Source: Neckera pumila | Taxonomy: Eukaryota; Streptophyta; Bryopsida; Hypnales; Neckeraceae | Length of the DNA stretch: 64,000 nucleotides | NCBI GenBank assembly: GCA_963969595.1 | Contig: OZ018410.1 | Location: forward strand, 42,885,413-42,949,412 | Direction: 5' to 3' | Shown here: piece after piece, positions 12,876 to 25,000 of the stretch | Layout: every line of letters starts with the position of its first letter | Numbering within the stretch: position 1 is the first letter of the stretch | The notes under the pieces: generated by a model | Told to the model about the DNA's origin: nothing | Database searches by the model: none | The model's input: only the letters and a program-made list of their open reading frames with translations | Translations under genes and position numbers: made by a program

Positions 12876-13486
12876 GCGACTCGCATTTCATACAATTTGC
12901 AAGAGTAGTGGCTACATGTGCAGAAGTGGTCTTGGCACTTCATTTGTTGTAGAATTTAACCATTACAGTACTGGCAACAAAATGTATTCAGGCAACAAAA
13001 TGTACCCCACGTTTTTTTCAGAGCTGGGGATGGCTGGGTACAAGAGATGAGAACTTTTCGACAAAAAACCCGGAATTTCTATTCATTTTCAATTCAGAAC
13101 CGCGCTCAGGTGGAGGCAAAGCCGCTCCCAAAGGGACCCATGATTGATGAATAGTCACCTTGAAAGTAATGGGGGCGCACCAAGGGAGAAGAAAAATGTG
13201 ATGAAAAACCGTCTCCGACCTTGAATATTGCCGCAGTGGACGGACGCTCGTGTTATCATTGAGCAACAACGAGGAAACTGGGCAAACTGTCGGCCCTAGT
13301 TTCTTGTCTGGAAAAAAATTGGAGCAACGTGAAGTATCGGCCCCCAATCCCAAATGATGAACCCAAGTTTGGTAGGCAGCGGGACATCTCGCGCACTTTG
13401 GAACGACGGAGAATGTGTCGGCTTATGTCTCGTGGCGCTTTTTTCCCATGAATTGCTCAAGTGGGCGATGCAATGGGAGGGCTCTT
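12876..13486. other. Intergenic, upstream flank of Mutator-like element
   Basis: The base composition is less AT-rich than upstream. Open frames exist on both strands but none shows family motifs or splice structure. This may be promoter-side DNA for the candidate exon at 14905, displaced by the element inserted at 13496. Confidence 0.3.
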
Positions 13487-13495
13487 TGCCTGTTC

Positions 13496-14807
13496 GCGAG
13501 ACGTTAAACACCCCCCTACGAGCTATTCGGTCCGCGTCCGCAACTCCAAAGCAGGACCTGCCCAGGGTAGGAGGCTGCCCGGCGGGAAGAGGCGAGGTTC
13601 TGTGTGCGCGACGGGGTGGCATTCTCCATTTCCAACTCACATTTCTCATTGAATCATGCTCCCAAGTCGTGAGTTCTCCCCGCCTGGCTCTTGAGAGTGG
13701 AGAGAAGGAAATACTGGAAGGAGATTCGGTGAACTCAAGCTCTTACAAGTGTACCCAAGAGTGGTTGAGTAAGTTAACAACAACGAAATTAAATGGCTTG
13801 TATTTCTTTCAAGAAAGAGGACATTACCTACAACTTGCTACCAAAAAATTAATAATGCCTTAATCCTTGCGAAGATGCTCTAGTTGCAAGATTTATCCAA
13901 ACACTTGCTTGAATCAGCAACTCTCAAGTTATCATTGCCACCACAACTCAAAATGATATGAATACATACCAAACAACAATATGCTGCAAGAGAATAATCA
14001 CAGGACCCGGATGTTCAAGTTGTTACATAGAAGTAGTCATCTGGTGTTTGAGGTTTTCCTGAGAACATGAGAGAGTTTCACCATGACATTGATTGTTGAG
14101 CAGGAGCCTGTCCATATTGAGCTCACCGCTTTTCACTCACTTCTGGTGACACTTGCTGAGAATTACTTTTATTCTTGCAAGGAATGTACAGACTTTGAGA
14201 CAATTCAGCAGGATGTGCATATCCTGCTTCATAATATTCTGCCGAGCATACCCTGCCCTGGAGCAGGATCAGCTTCACGAGCTTACTCTTTTGTACCAGG
14301 ATAGTCAGATTTTGAAGAAGTAATTCTGTACCGCAGCAGAGAGGATCCCAACAAGCCAAGGAACAGACCCTTCATTTGGATACAATATGCAAAAGATAGA
14401 TGTTTACAAAGTTAAAGCAGTACATGATCTGAAGACCAGCAGGAGATTAAGTCGAAACACGAACACTCTAATGTTTTACGTACCACATAAAACCGATTCA
14501 GAAGCTGATACTCTCAAAAAACAGAATGGTCAGATTTGCCAGCATTCTCGTTAGCACGGCAAGAGAGGATTCAATGATTCACGAGCATGATTCAATGATG
14601 GACAACAAGAGCGTGTGAGGGTGTGTATGAAATGTGAGTTGGAAATGGAGAATGCCACCCCGTCGCGCACACAGAACCTCGCCTCTTCCCGCCGGGCAGC
14701 CTCCTACCCTGGGCAGATCCTGCTTTGAAGTTGCGGACGCGGACCCACCCAACCTGCCTGCCACCTGGACCCGAGAATAGCTCGTAGGGGGGTGTTTAAC
14801 GTCTCGC
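13496..14807. mobile_element. Non-autonomous Mutator-like element with long TIRs
   Basis: The outer ends are GCGAGACGTTAAACACCC and its exact reverse complement. The arms (about 13496-13665 and about 14575-14807) are inverted and nearly identical except for two short indels that make the right arm longer. The element is flanked by the 9-bp direct repeat TGCCTGTTC (13487-13495 and 14808-14816), the target size typical of Mutator/MULE elements. The internal 900 bp has no transposase. It contains a 73-codon open frame at 14083-14304 and other coding-like scraps that may be captured host sequence, not identified. High arm identity and an intact duplication indicate a recent insertion. Confidence 0.85.
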
Positions 14808-14904
14808 TGCCTGTTCTGCTTTGCAGTTTAGGGGAAGTTATTAGGGTTTTGCATTCCACTGCTTCCAGTTTCTTCCCTCGAGGCGCGACGAGGTGGGGTG
14901 GGGA

Positions 14905-15080
14905 ATGGCGGCTGCTTCCACTTTCAAAGCGTTAGTGCGCAATGCGGAGGACCCGCTTTGGTAACACTTGAACACGATCTGCTTTGTGGGTTTTCTTGTT
15001 TTTGCAAATCTCTCGCTTTTTTTGAATGCTAAGGAAGGGATCCAACAAGATGAAGCGGAGGCTTCATCATTCAGTGTGAC
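14905..15080 (+). CDS. Possible first exons of an unidentified gene
   Basis: An ATG at 14905 opens MAAASTFKALVRNAEDPL, followed by a donor (TTTG|GTAACA, exon end 14960). An acceptor at 15032-15033 (CTAAG|GAAGGG) would continue in frame with a basic stretch, WKGSNKMKRRLHHS. The leader before the ATG has a plant-like TTAGGGTTTTGC context. I do not recognise the protein and cannot find further exons with confidence; the next plausible coding text lies on the opposite strand. The Mutator-like element ends only about 90 bp upstream, in what would be the promoter or 5' leader. This may be a truncated gene. Confidence 0.22.
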
Positions 15081-15174
15081 ATGGCAATACCTCCAGATTC
15101 CCTAGATTCAATCAAAATCCTCAGTTGGAAATCGGGGCTGCACAGGGTTAGGTTTTTTCGTTGTTGCCAAGTTG

Positions 15175-15844
15175 TTAGTCCTGGTTTCCTGCAAATTTCA
15201 GAGCTCCAGCAACATCAGGGCCAAGCACCTCCTCCAACCAAATGAGTTCTGCAATCCACTCCGTCAGATATTGGTAAGTGAGTTCATAGGCTCGTTGCCA
15301 TCCCTTCCTTCTCTTCTTGACGGAGGGCGTCTTGTCTTCCGTCCCATGCTCTTCCTCAATGTCCTCAATTTCTTTTTAATCATCAAGTGAGTTAAGCTCT
15401 TCTGATTCTGCGCTGTAGCCCTACCCGACCTTTGGATCCATAAAATTAGGAATGTCTTCCAAAAAGACATACCTTGAAGAATTGCTGGATAGGTTGATAA
15501 GATCGGGCATGGATAACAGAAATTTTGTGTCACATTGGACCTCTTGAACGTGATATCCCTGAGAGATGATTGCTGAGTCTGCAGATACACTAGCGCTCAA
15601 GTTTTGTAACACCACAGCTGCAACTCCTTCCACTGTAATTCCACAAGGTAACCTTCTCTTTGTACGCTTCTTCCTGAACCCGTATAGCCTGGAGGGCTCT
15701 CCTAGTTGCAGGAGCAACAACAAACTCCAGTCTTGCTTTCTTCCGAAGGATGTGTTCTTTCTTCATCACAAGAGTCGCTTCTCTACCCTCCATCTCAACA
15801 TCCACACCATCTTCCGTCCCCATATCAGGAAAGTGACCCAACAC
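15175..15844 (-). pseudogene. Degraded coding sequence, unknown family
   Basis: On the - strand, an ATG at 15823 (or 15844) opens a charged frame (MGTEDGVDVEMEGREATLVM, then a KKEHILRKKARLEFVV region). It shifts frame near 15665-15650 into a run through GITVEGVAAVVLQNLSASVS and YVFLEDIPNFMDPKVG. After two in-frame stops (near 15420 and 15380) it resumes as an acidic then basic stretch and ends in YLTEWIAELIWLEEVLGPDV before a stop at 15177-15175. The continuity of amino-acid-like text across a single shift and two stops suggests a decayed or retrocopied gene. Real introns could also explain it, but no good splice sites were seen. Family unknown. Confidence 0.35.
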
Positions 15845-15927
15845 ACAAGGAATCAGTGAACAATAGCAAGTAAACCCGAAATTCTAAACCCGATGCAAAT
15901 GAAAAAGCAAAACAATAAGCCAAAAAT

Positions 15928-16033
15928 CACTATAAAAAATGCATGTGTAATCTCTTTAAAGGTCATTATTTAAAATCTTATGTCTAGGACTATACTTAAG
16001 AACTCACTTAAAACACCCCTTTCTTTGGTAGTG
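15928..16033. mobile_element. Shortened CACTA-type MITE
   Basis: It begins CACTATAAAAAATG and ends CTTTGGTAGTG. Its right half (AAGGTCATTATTTAAAATCT onward) matches the right half of the foldback at 7887-8110, and the left arm is mostly missing. No clear 3-bp duplication remains. Confidence 0.6.
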
Positions 16034-16423
16034 ATAAATCAACACAAATCTAATGTTTAAATCTTGTACATCCTCAGTGTTAATGCCTTCGTTCTAGGCA
16101 AGAATCCAAATGTCACGGTTTTTGATTAAGGATGATTTAATGTTTTCCTACAAATATAAATTGAAAATTTTGTGTTAAACAATGTGAAATTGATGAAGCT
16201 TTGCATTGAATTGTAAGGTCAATTTTGGACCTTGAAGCAATAGAAGCTCTTTCCAAGGGATAGACCAAATAAAACAAAGCATAAAACTCATAGTTTTGTT
16301 GTATAAAACTTACTATGTATTACAGACAAAAATATCATCTTGAGCAAAAAACCGTGGAAAGCCAAAACTTGTAGATAGTGCTAGGTAGAAAGAGTGAATT
16401 AAAGTGCGGCTGGAGTAGCGCCT

Positions 16424-17370
16424 TTAACCCCTAAAGGACCAAACACCATTTTTTGGCAACATAGCAATTTTGGGCAGCTCACTACAAATGGAAATTTTAA
16501 TTTTTTTCTTTGAAATTTTCATGCAAGATGTGCCCGAGGAGTAGCTTCAAGGCCCAACAATTTTCATAACTTTTGACTTCATGGGTAAAAAGTTATTGCA
16601 TGGTATGTATTTTCCGCGTTTGGCGGGCAGCACGGGCAACACGGGTAGCTCAAAAAAAACTCTTTAAAAAACACTTTTTTGAAAAATTAAAATTTGGAAT
16701 TGGTTTTGTAGATTTATATATACTTGGAAAGCGTTGAATCATTCCATTTGGATTAACGAGTCAAAAGTTATGAGGATTCTTAGTTGGAGGGCAGTTATGG
16801 AATCTCTACTCTAAAATGAACGTTGAAGTCCTTTCTCTAACTCAATTTTCAATATTCTTGAATAAAACAAAAGACATTGGGTGTATATTGTTAATCACAA
16901 CATTACAACCGCTGGGATTGGCATTTTTCAATTCTATAATTAAATTCTTGACAATGTAGTATTTGAGTCATTCTCTACCTCTTCCTACTTACTATCTTTT
17001 TCCTATATGTTGTACAATTCCAAATGATCTAAAAATTTTCAAGCATGTAGCCAACTTGCCTTGAAGAATGAATTCAAAGAGTAACCACCCTTTTGGACAT
17101 ATTTTCATACAAATGTGACCTTGTGAAGGGCAGCTGCCCGGATTTTTGTAGTGATTAAAAAAGGATTTTTGTCAATTCAAACGCTATTATCTTGCAATCT
17201 ACATGGTGGAAAATTCTGAAATTATTTCCACATCTTCTTAAACTAGTGTACTACAAGATCCTATGGTTACATGTGTTCAAAAATGTTTTCTAAAATTTGG
17301 TACTTGTATTAGAAATGGCAGTTTTGGAGCGGTTTTGGTGAAAACATAGTCAAAAACCTTTAGGGGTTAA
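16424..17370 (+). mobile_element. TTAA-bounded element, subfamily B
   Basis: The ends are TTAACCCCTAAAGGACCAAA and ACCTTTAGGGGTTAA. Beyond the first 17 bp the inverted termini continue as imperfect matches (TTTTTGGCAACATAG against the inverse of the GGTGAAAACATAGTC end). 947 bp, no coding content. It is close to the copies at 53699-54640 and 61807-62741. The outside flanks AGTAGCGCC and GGTGCTACT are themselves inverted copies. Confidence 0.75.
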
Positions 17371-17463
17371 GGTGCTACTAAGTTAGGGTTCAAGTAGCAC
17401 TATTACCATTGAATATTTATGCATTGTTTGTCTCTCACACAATGTATTGGATCAACCAGGTCT

Positions 17464-18392
17464 TTAACCCCTAAAAGCCCATTGTCCCTTCAAGGGACAA
17501 ATGTGTTTTTGGGCATGTACCCATGGGCTGAAATTTTCTTTTGATTTTTTGAAACTTTTTTTGGTGGTAGAAAATCTGATTAGCTTTGTGGGAATATAAT
17601 GTTTTTCACAATCGGTGCCCAGGAACAAAAGTTATGACCAAATATGCTCAAAACAGGGGATGGTGGGCAGCTTGAGTAGCAAAAAGATTTGCACTTTTTT
17701 TTTTTCTTAAAGTATTTTTTTCTCATATATTATATTTTGGTCTATCTGGAAAGCTTTTATTCATTTCATTTGGATTTGTTATGAGAAGTTATGGACATTC
17801 TTGTTTTTTGGGCAATTAGAGCATCTTTTTGCAAAAAAATAACTTGTAGGGCTCATTTTTGAATGCAAATTTTCAAATTTTTCAAATTTTCTTTTTAGGC
17901 ATAGATCAGTTTATTTGCTAGATTAATCTGACCATTGGAATTAGTACATTTTAATTCCATCTAAAATATATGTATATTTTAGATTTTCCTTCTATCTTGT
18001 ACCTACTTCTGTTTAACAATTCTTTTAACTATGAAAATTAAATTTTTTTGAATTTTTTTTTGGATAGATTGTCAACTCAATTCTCCACTATAAACATTTA
18101 AAGCCCAAAACTCTATAGTGCAAATATTTTAAGTTAAATATGTTCAAAGTCAAAAAATCCAGAACTACAATGTGCTGAAAAACTTATTTTTTTTACTTTA
18201 AACGTAGATATCTTGCAATTTGTGAGAACAAAAATTCTGAAATTTTTTCCACACATTTTTATACTAGTTAGGTGTAAGATCCTACAATTAGATGTGAAAA
18301 AAAACATTTTTAATTTTTTTTCACTATTTGCTAAAAAAATGGCAGTTTTGGGTGTTTTTTGGCAGAGAAAAAGCCTTGGGCCTTTAGGGGTT
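17464..18392 (+). mobile_element. TTAA-bounded element, subfamily A
   Basis: It starts TTAACCCCTAAAAGCCCATT and ends GGGCCTTTAGGGGTTCA, where the right TTAA is mutated. Internal order and text match the copy at 30852-31784 throughout. Non-coding. Confidence 0.7.
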
Positions 18393-18395
18393 CAT

Positions 18396-19716
18396 TAAAG
18401 TTGAATTAATTAATGATAGTTTTCTTGCAAGGTTTGATACACCACTATTTGGGAGGATCGACCTAAGCTGTCCAGAATCCTTGTTGATAGAGTTAGTCTA
18501 TTCAATGACGCTTGCGGGTCATTGTAAAAAATACTTGTCCTTTATTTTGTTCCTTTGGCCTCGGACATATGGTTTTTTACTCATAACTATTGCATCATAT
18601 GATTGTTTGTTTTCTATGAAATTTGGAATGAAGTTACATGTGGTACTTTTAGATTTGAATTTTTTTTCAATTTTAAAAATTAGTTTATGATTTTGAAACT
18701 GCCCCCGATTGGATGTTTACACTGACTGTTTTGGCAAATTTAGTACTATTTTAGTTTCAAATATGAAAATCTAAAGGTCAAAATTGGAATAGAAAGACTT
18801 CTACGAAGTTACACAAGGGATTTTCTGAAATAGTAAAATGTACACCTTCCACATGTCCTCAAAGTACACTACCTTTGTACACTTGTAGAGAAAACAAATT
18901 TTTTCCCAAATATGCAAATGGTTGAGAAGGAGCATCTTCAAATTAGAAAAATAAAATTTTTCATTTATTTATTTTTAAATTTTATACTATTTTTTTAAAT
19001 AAATTTCTAAAATGTCTATTTTTATTGGCATTTTTCATTGGTCTTTTTAGTGCATCACTTTTAGAGATAAATTTTCTAGACCTAAGTTTTCACATATGTA
19101 TTATTTGAATGCTTTATAAATTTTTCATATTCATTTAAAAAAAAATTATTCCAAAAGTCACAATATTCACTAAAATAAGTTGTTTTGAGACAAAATGGTA
19201 GGTATTTCTTGCAACAACTTTATACAGGGAATGAAGGTGCATAAGAGCCTCTATAGTTGATGTTGTGTCAAACAGTAGAGATCCCACATCTATACATATT
19301 CTTAGTGGCCCCTTTGTAGATGGAGTATTTGTTGGCACACTATGCCATTGCTAGTAAAACACTCTTCATTGAAAAGTTGCAAGGTTGTAAACCTATAGTC
19401 AAAATCCTAGCTAGTTGGTATCAATAAAATTTACATCTCTCTTTCTACGAGATTGTATCTATAGGTCTTATATATATCAAAGTTGAATTTTCTCTCAAAG
19501 CGGCGCTCAGGATGAGTTAAAGAAAAGTATCCTCACAGCTAATGTGCCGATATATTGTTTACTCCATGGATTCCATTCTTCAATTCCAAAGACTTGGATT
19601 GATTAGTAGCCCTCACTTATCCAATTTGAGCTAGTTCTTTTTTTTAAATTCTTCAGACAACCAAAATTTCCATATAAGATGTTAGCTGTATATTAGGAGC
19701 AATATTATAGTGTAAA
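18396..19716. other. AT-rich intergenic, nothing seen
   Basis: No supported gene or RNA. Confidence 0.4.
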
Positions 19717-19855
19717 CACTACAAGGGAATAGTGTCAATTTTGACATTTTTTGTCAATTTTTTTTCAATTTTGACATTTTTTTGACAAGATTCTATCAAT
19801 GTGGACATTTTAGTCAAATAGGACGTGTCAATTTGGACACTGTTTTCTTGTAGTG
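19717..19855. mobile_element. Short CACTA-type MITE
   Basis: It begins CACTACAAGGGAATAGTGTC and ends CACTGTTTTCTTGTAGTG. It is flanked by the direct repeat AAA (19714-19716 and 19856-19858). The interior is a set of TTTTGACA/TGTCAA words in both orientations. 139 bp, non-coding. The core differs from the element at 7887, so it is a separate family with similar ends. Confidence 0.8.
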
Positions 19856-20282
19856 AAAGCTTTAGTGCACGCCTTCAACACAAATGTTGTCAAACCAAGA
19901 GTTGACACTACTCTAAAAACAAGTCACTTAAGTTAAAAGAAGCAACTAACAACCACCATCAATGCAATGGCAATTCCTTCATCCGACAAAATGAGTGAGT
20001 TTTGTCTTACTTTTCTCTCTGCTCCTACTTTCTCCATTCGATCTTTCTCCCTCAAGTCTACTTCTCATTTTTTCATAGCTCCTAGATCTAAGTGCGATCA
20101 CAATTGATAATCAAGCTTGTAGCCCTACTTTAGAAGCAACACACCTTACAGTACCTCCTCCTCCCCTTGAGCTACATCATTCTTAACAATCCACCCAATA
20201 CACAATTCAATTTATAGAAATCACACACTATGATGCTTGCTTTCCCAATGAAGCAAAAACAATTAAAATTGACAACAATGTT

Positions 20283-20355
20283 GCTAGTTCAAAATAGGGG
20301 AACGGGCAAAGAGAAGAGGCCTGAAATGGCCCTCCCTTCCCTTCAAATATCTTCT
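20283..20355. repeat. Partial CATTAGAAGA-family MITE
   Basis: The end CTTCTAATG at 20347-20355, with adjacent AGGCCTGAAATGGCCCTC-like text, matches the termini of the elements at 4259 and 47757 in inverse. Confidence 0.45.
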
Positions 20356-20662
20356 AATGAATAACAAGTTGCCCTACAAATTTCCCAAAAAAGTTGTTAC
20401 CATATTTCTCCTAAAAATAAACCAAATTGCAATTCAATATGCTTATTACATATTGCTTAACAAATGCAAGCTTGAAAATAATCAACCTCTATTTAATTAT
20501 ATCCACCAGCAATAACTAATATAAATACTTGATAAAAAATAAAAAATAATTAAGAGAGATTTTATTAATCAAGGTATATAATTCTAGTGTCACTTATATA
20601 ATTAGTTGTAATTACATGTGTGATTTGCTATGAATAGGCTCTTAAATTCACACTGGTCCTAA

Positions 20663-21505
20663 AATAGGGACTAAAGTAGGGTGCTCTAAAAGCAACCTTG
20701 CTTTAAAAGCAACTTCTAACATAGAGATATATATTGCTCTCATTAGTGCACCATCAGTGTACAACTAATGTACATTTTAGGAAAGGGGATGCTTTTAGTG
20801 CCTACTCTATTTCTACTTCAAAACTTTATAATTAATTCCACAAAGGTCCAAAAATTAAGAAACGACTTGGATCACATGTCAATATCATTTTTTATTCAAT
20901 GAAAATTTACTGAAAAATATTTCAAGAAGTCAAACTCCTTGTACCGTACGCTGAAGTCAGATTTGTTAGACCCTATATGAAACCATTTCTTTTGTGTTGA
21001 ATCCCTTTTGTCAACGATTTAGAATTTTTTGAAATTTTATTGGACAAGATTTGAAATATTTCGTTGAACATTAGCAGAAGGTCCTCCGACTTTATCGCAA
21101 TACAGATTCATGCTTTACCAAAACTTGAGCAAGGTCTTCATGGAATTGCTCCAACCTCCAAAGTCCGAACAAAGCGGAAGATCGACTAGAGTTACTCATT
21201 GAATAAACAGGATGAAAAAAGACAAAGTTTTGTAAGCTTATGTATTTTATGAATTTTTTACATTTTTATAGCAATCATCTTGATATGTATATTATTTTTT
21301 CGATTTTCATTTTTCATTGAATTTCTTTTGAGGATTCAAATTATTTTCATTAATATTTTCTACACTACTCAATTACGTCACGTTATAATTTCTGAAAATT
21401 TCATTACATGTCTTATTTAATTATATTTTGAGTTATTTTTTTAACAAATCTGACCAGAGCGTAGGGTAATTGCGAATCAGCCCTTACAAGCGTCGCTTTA
21501 TGAGC
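20663..21505. repeat. AGGTAGG-ended dispersed repeat, long copy
   Basis: The left end GTAGGGTGCTCTAAAAGC and right end GCTTTATGAGCCTGCC form an imperfect inverted pair. Internal text (AAGAAACGACTTGGATCACA, GAAAATTTACTGAAAAATAT) recurs at 46600-46680 and 56270-56350. No coding content. Termini are approximate. Confidence 0.5.
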
Positions 21506-22054
21506 CTGCCGTAGAGTTATTTCCTCAACCCAAGTATACCCAACATCTACCTTTCAAAACTTGAACATCTCGTAAAATGTCCTGAACCGGCATGCAAATC
21601 TACGAATACCCGCCGTCTGGGCGAGCCTTCCGAGCGGCCCAAGTCTCTCACGGCGGCCCCCACCCCTCCCTTCGGCGCAAGTGCGATCGATCATCCGAGC
21701 ATGTCCTTGTGCCCAAAAGCTAACATAATTTCCCCAAATGCACTCAAGTCTTTTTTCATTTATTGTCATATTCTCATCAGACATAAACTTCCTTGACCGT
21801 TTCGCAAATTGGGTTCCCAGATCAAACCTTCTTCAGCTCGACATTTGGGTTGTTCCAGATGCGTTTCTTGTCCCAAATAATGTTCTCCATAGCGTCGTTC
21901 TGGATCTGATAGCGGAAGGCGGACGGATGCCGATCCGTTACTGTAGCGGTTTGTTATGAAACGACGAGAGATGTGGTTTGGGAGATCGAGATAGTACTTT
22001 GGGGGGTGGGGTGGAGTGAGAGTAGTATTGGATTTGAATTTTCGGTGAAGAGAG

Positions 22055-25000
22055 ATGGCGGAAGAAGAGGAGCGTGTGAATGGAGACGCGGATAGTAGGG
22101 CGCCAGCGGGAGCAGTAGCTGAAGGGATTGAAATGACGACAGTGGATCTTTCCTCTCCCAAGAGCCCTCCTGCCGTGAGGTAAAGTTGGCATTCGCGACT
22201 CTCCTTTTGAATTTTAGGGTGCATGGAAAATGGAGCTCGTTTCCGCTGTTTTCTTTGTTTGGGAACGGAAGTGGAGGATTTTGATTCAAGAATTGGACTC
22301 TGGCAGCAAGGGGGACTAGTTTTGAATTTTGGTGACGGAGATTTCAGAAAATTTTGCTGGGGTGGTGGCGGGGGGGAATTAGGTCACAAGAAAAGAAAGA
22401 GAATGGGGGGGACGCAAGGCCGTCGTCTCCAAGCAAAGCTATCTTTGAACGAAATGAGCGCGAGTCGAAGCTGGAGCTTTTTGAAATTGACCCGCTTGTT
22501 AATGTGCGCGGGCTCAAAAGGTTTGTCCGTGCCTGCATTAATTTTGACAAGTTTGGGCTAGTTTTTGCCTTAACGGGATCCCTCACAAATCGCAAACCCT
22601 GATGTCTCCACTTTCTTAAGAAGCAGTTTGTCTCTGATTTGATGAGTGGTTCAACATTTGAATGTTCACATTGATTTGTATGTAAGGGTAAAGGAAACTG
22701 AACCGTTAGGGACCTGATCCCGTCTCCTATACCAACCTCTGTTACTAGTGGGAACTCATCTACCCATACGCTTGGCTGGAATATTAGCACATTGTGTAAA
22801 CAGGACTTATCTAAAATGTCTGTGTCCATTCACTTTAAATGGAAATGGGGTTTTTTATTGTCACTTATTGTGGTCGACAACATCTCGCTTTCAAATTACC
22901 TAAGAAATTCAAATGTTGTGATACGAATTTGATCTCGTCAGAGGTGATTCTTGTACCAAAGTGATCTCTCCTGAGCTCTATGGTGGTTTTCTAAAAACCA
23001 CACTCCTACATATGTTAAAATGCTTAAAATGGCGCAAATAGTATCCTCTACCTTATATGAATATGTATACGCCGCTTCCTCTCTGCTGCAAGAACTCTAC
23101 TCGTGGAGATCAGTTGCTTCGTGAATTGAAAGGGGCAAAATGATTTGATTCTGCTGCAGTATGGGAGGCCAGCAGCAGCAGCAGCAGCCTCCTCCTCCTC
23201 AAAGTCCTATCGGAGAGGTTGCAGTCTCTGTTGGCTTGCAACGCCAAGACCCTGCCCAGCAACCATTTTTCCAGGTAGTTGGATGCTCAAGGCTTGGACT
23301 GCATATGATTTGAACATCTAAAAACAAAACATTCTGAACTTTTCTGAACTTTTTATTTGTGGTTCATAATTTTATGGGAGCTGACTTGATATTGGTTGTT
23401 TCAACCTCTCTAATAGTGATTGGGAGGCATCTGCACATGGGGGTTAACATAATAAGTGGCTTGCTTGCAGGCGAAGAGTGCAAATCTGGGGACAGTTATG
23501 GGCGTCTTCATTCCTTGCCTTCAGAATATTCTCGGTATTATATTTTATATTCGGTTTTCATGGTGAGTTTCGTTTGTTTAAATATGTTGTGATCCAAAAG
23601 ACACAATCCGCAATGAAATTTCCACTCTCACCTAGATAAATTTTCTTTCAATCTGTGATTCAATTCTATCTTGCAGTAAGTCAAAGCAAGTAGATACCGC
23701 TTTTTTGCATTAGGCATTTAACATAGTGGTTTCCTTTTTTTTCCCACTCTAGTCCCGAATCCATTATTCTGGGCACATTGTGATGATGCTGGGCTAGGAG
23801 CTTTGCTTGTTGGGGCATGATTGATTGTGTGCTCTTGCATTTAGACGTTAACTAGAGTGATGTGCAAACCGTTTTTGCATATCCCTTCTAGGTTCACGTA
23901 GCTGATAACATCTCTGTTCTGGTGTTGTGTCTGATGAAGGCACGATGCTTTTACCCCTGGTTTCTGCTCACTATCTGACTACTTCATAAATCTTGCAGGA
24001 TTGTTGGTATAGCAGGCATTTGGCATAGCTTGGTGCTGGTATCTATTTGCTGTGCTTGTACATTTATAACTGGCTTATCTCTCAGTGCCATTGCCACTAA
24101 TGGAGCCATGAAGGTGAGAGGCATGTATTTATGTTTTTGCAACAATGGAAGGGCTAGGGGTGCTTTCGTATGTATTTGTTGTTTTCGATCGGACCTCCGT
24201 CATCAGGATTCCTGTATCTTCATTCGTCTTCTAATCGTAATTAATATAACAGTGCTTGATCTGGTCATAGTTCTAAGTTAATCGTCGTTGTGGCGAGGCG
24301 ATTTAACTTGGTCGCTTACCTAGGAGTTGATGTTCTGTAGTCTGGTAGTGATGTTGTATCATCATACCTGTCCTTGATCTTACAATTTTCCAAGAGTTTG
24401 ATTCAGGGCGTTCTGTTCTGGTTGCAGGGTGGAGGTCCTTATTATCTTATAGGCAGAGCGCTGGGTCCTGAAGTTGGAGTCAGCATAGGACTCTGCTTTT
24501 TTCTTGGGAACGCTGTTGCAGGGTCATTGTAAGTGACTGGTTCCGTTCACCATATTATGCTACTGAAGGATTAACGAAAGGGTGGAAGGATTTTGTGTAG
24601 TAAATTAATTAATGGTCCAAACTTGGTAATGACAGATAAATATTCAAAACTGATGAATGGACCCTTCTCTGACTGTTCAGTTTTTGTTTACATATTCTCT
24701 GTAGGTATGTGCTTGGAGCTGTGGAAACATTTCTTGATGCCATTCCCGGTGCAGGCATATTCAAGCGTAAGTTGTTGACGTGGCCCTAACTCTAGCTTTG
24801 TCACAGGGATGGGCAATAAATTTTAAAAGTAGAGACACCGCATGGGAGATTGTGGCTTACGATATGATTGAAGCCCGATTCCATTTCTAATTGCAGCATC
24901 CCCTATTTAATTACATTTGCTGTCCGAAAGCGTGAATCCATCTCATTGAGGACGAGTCTGTTGCCTTGACAGAAACTGTAACCATTACGGCCTTGGTTCC

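Noticed and set aside
13296..13863. Overlapping open frames of 111-169 codons on both strands
   Set aside because: They span the junction of flank and inverted arm of the Mutator-like element, and the arm's frames recur in mirror image at 14579-14764. GC-rich chance frames are the simpler explanation.
21766..22829. Long minus-strand frames opposite the first transporter exons
   Set aside because: They are antisense shadows of the GC-rich exons 1-2 and their intron; the plus strand gives the conserved protein.
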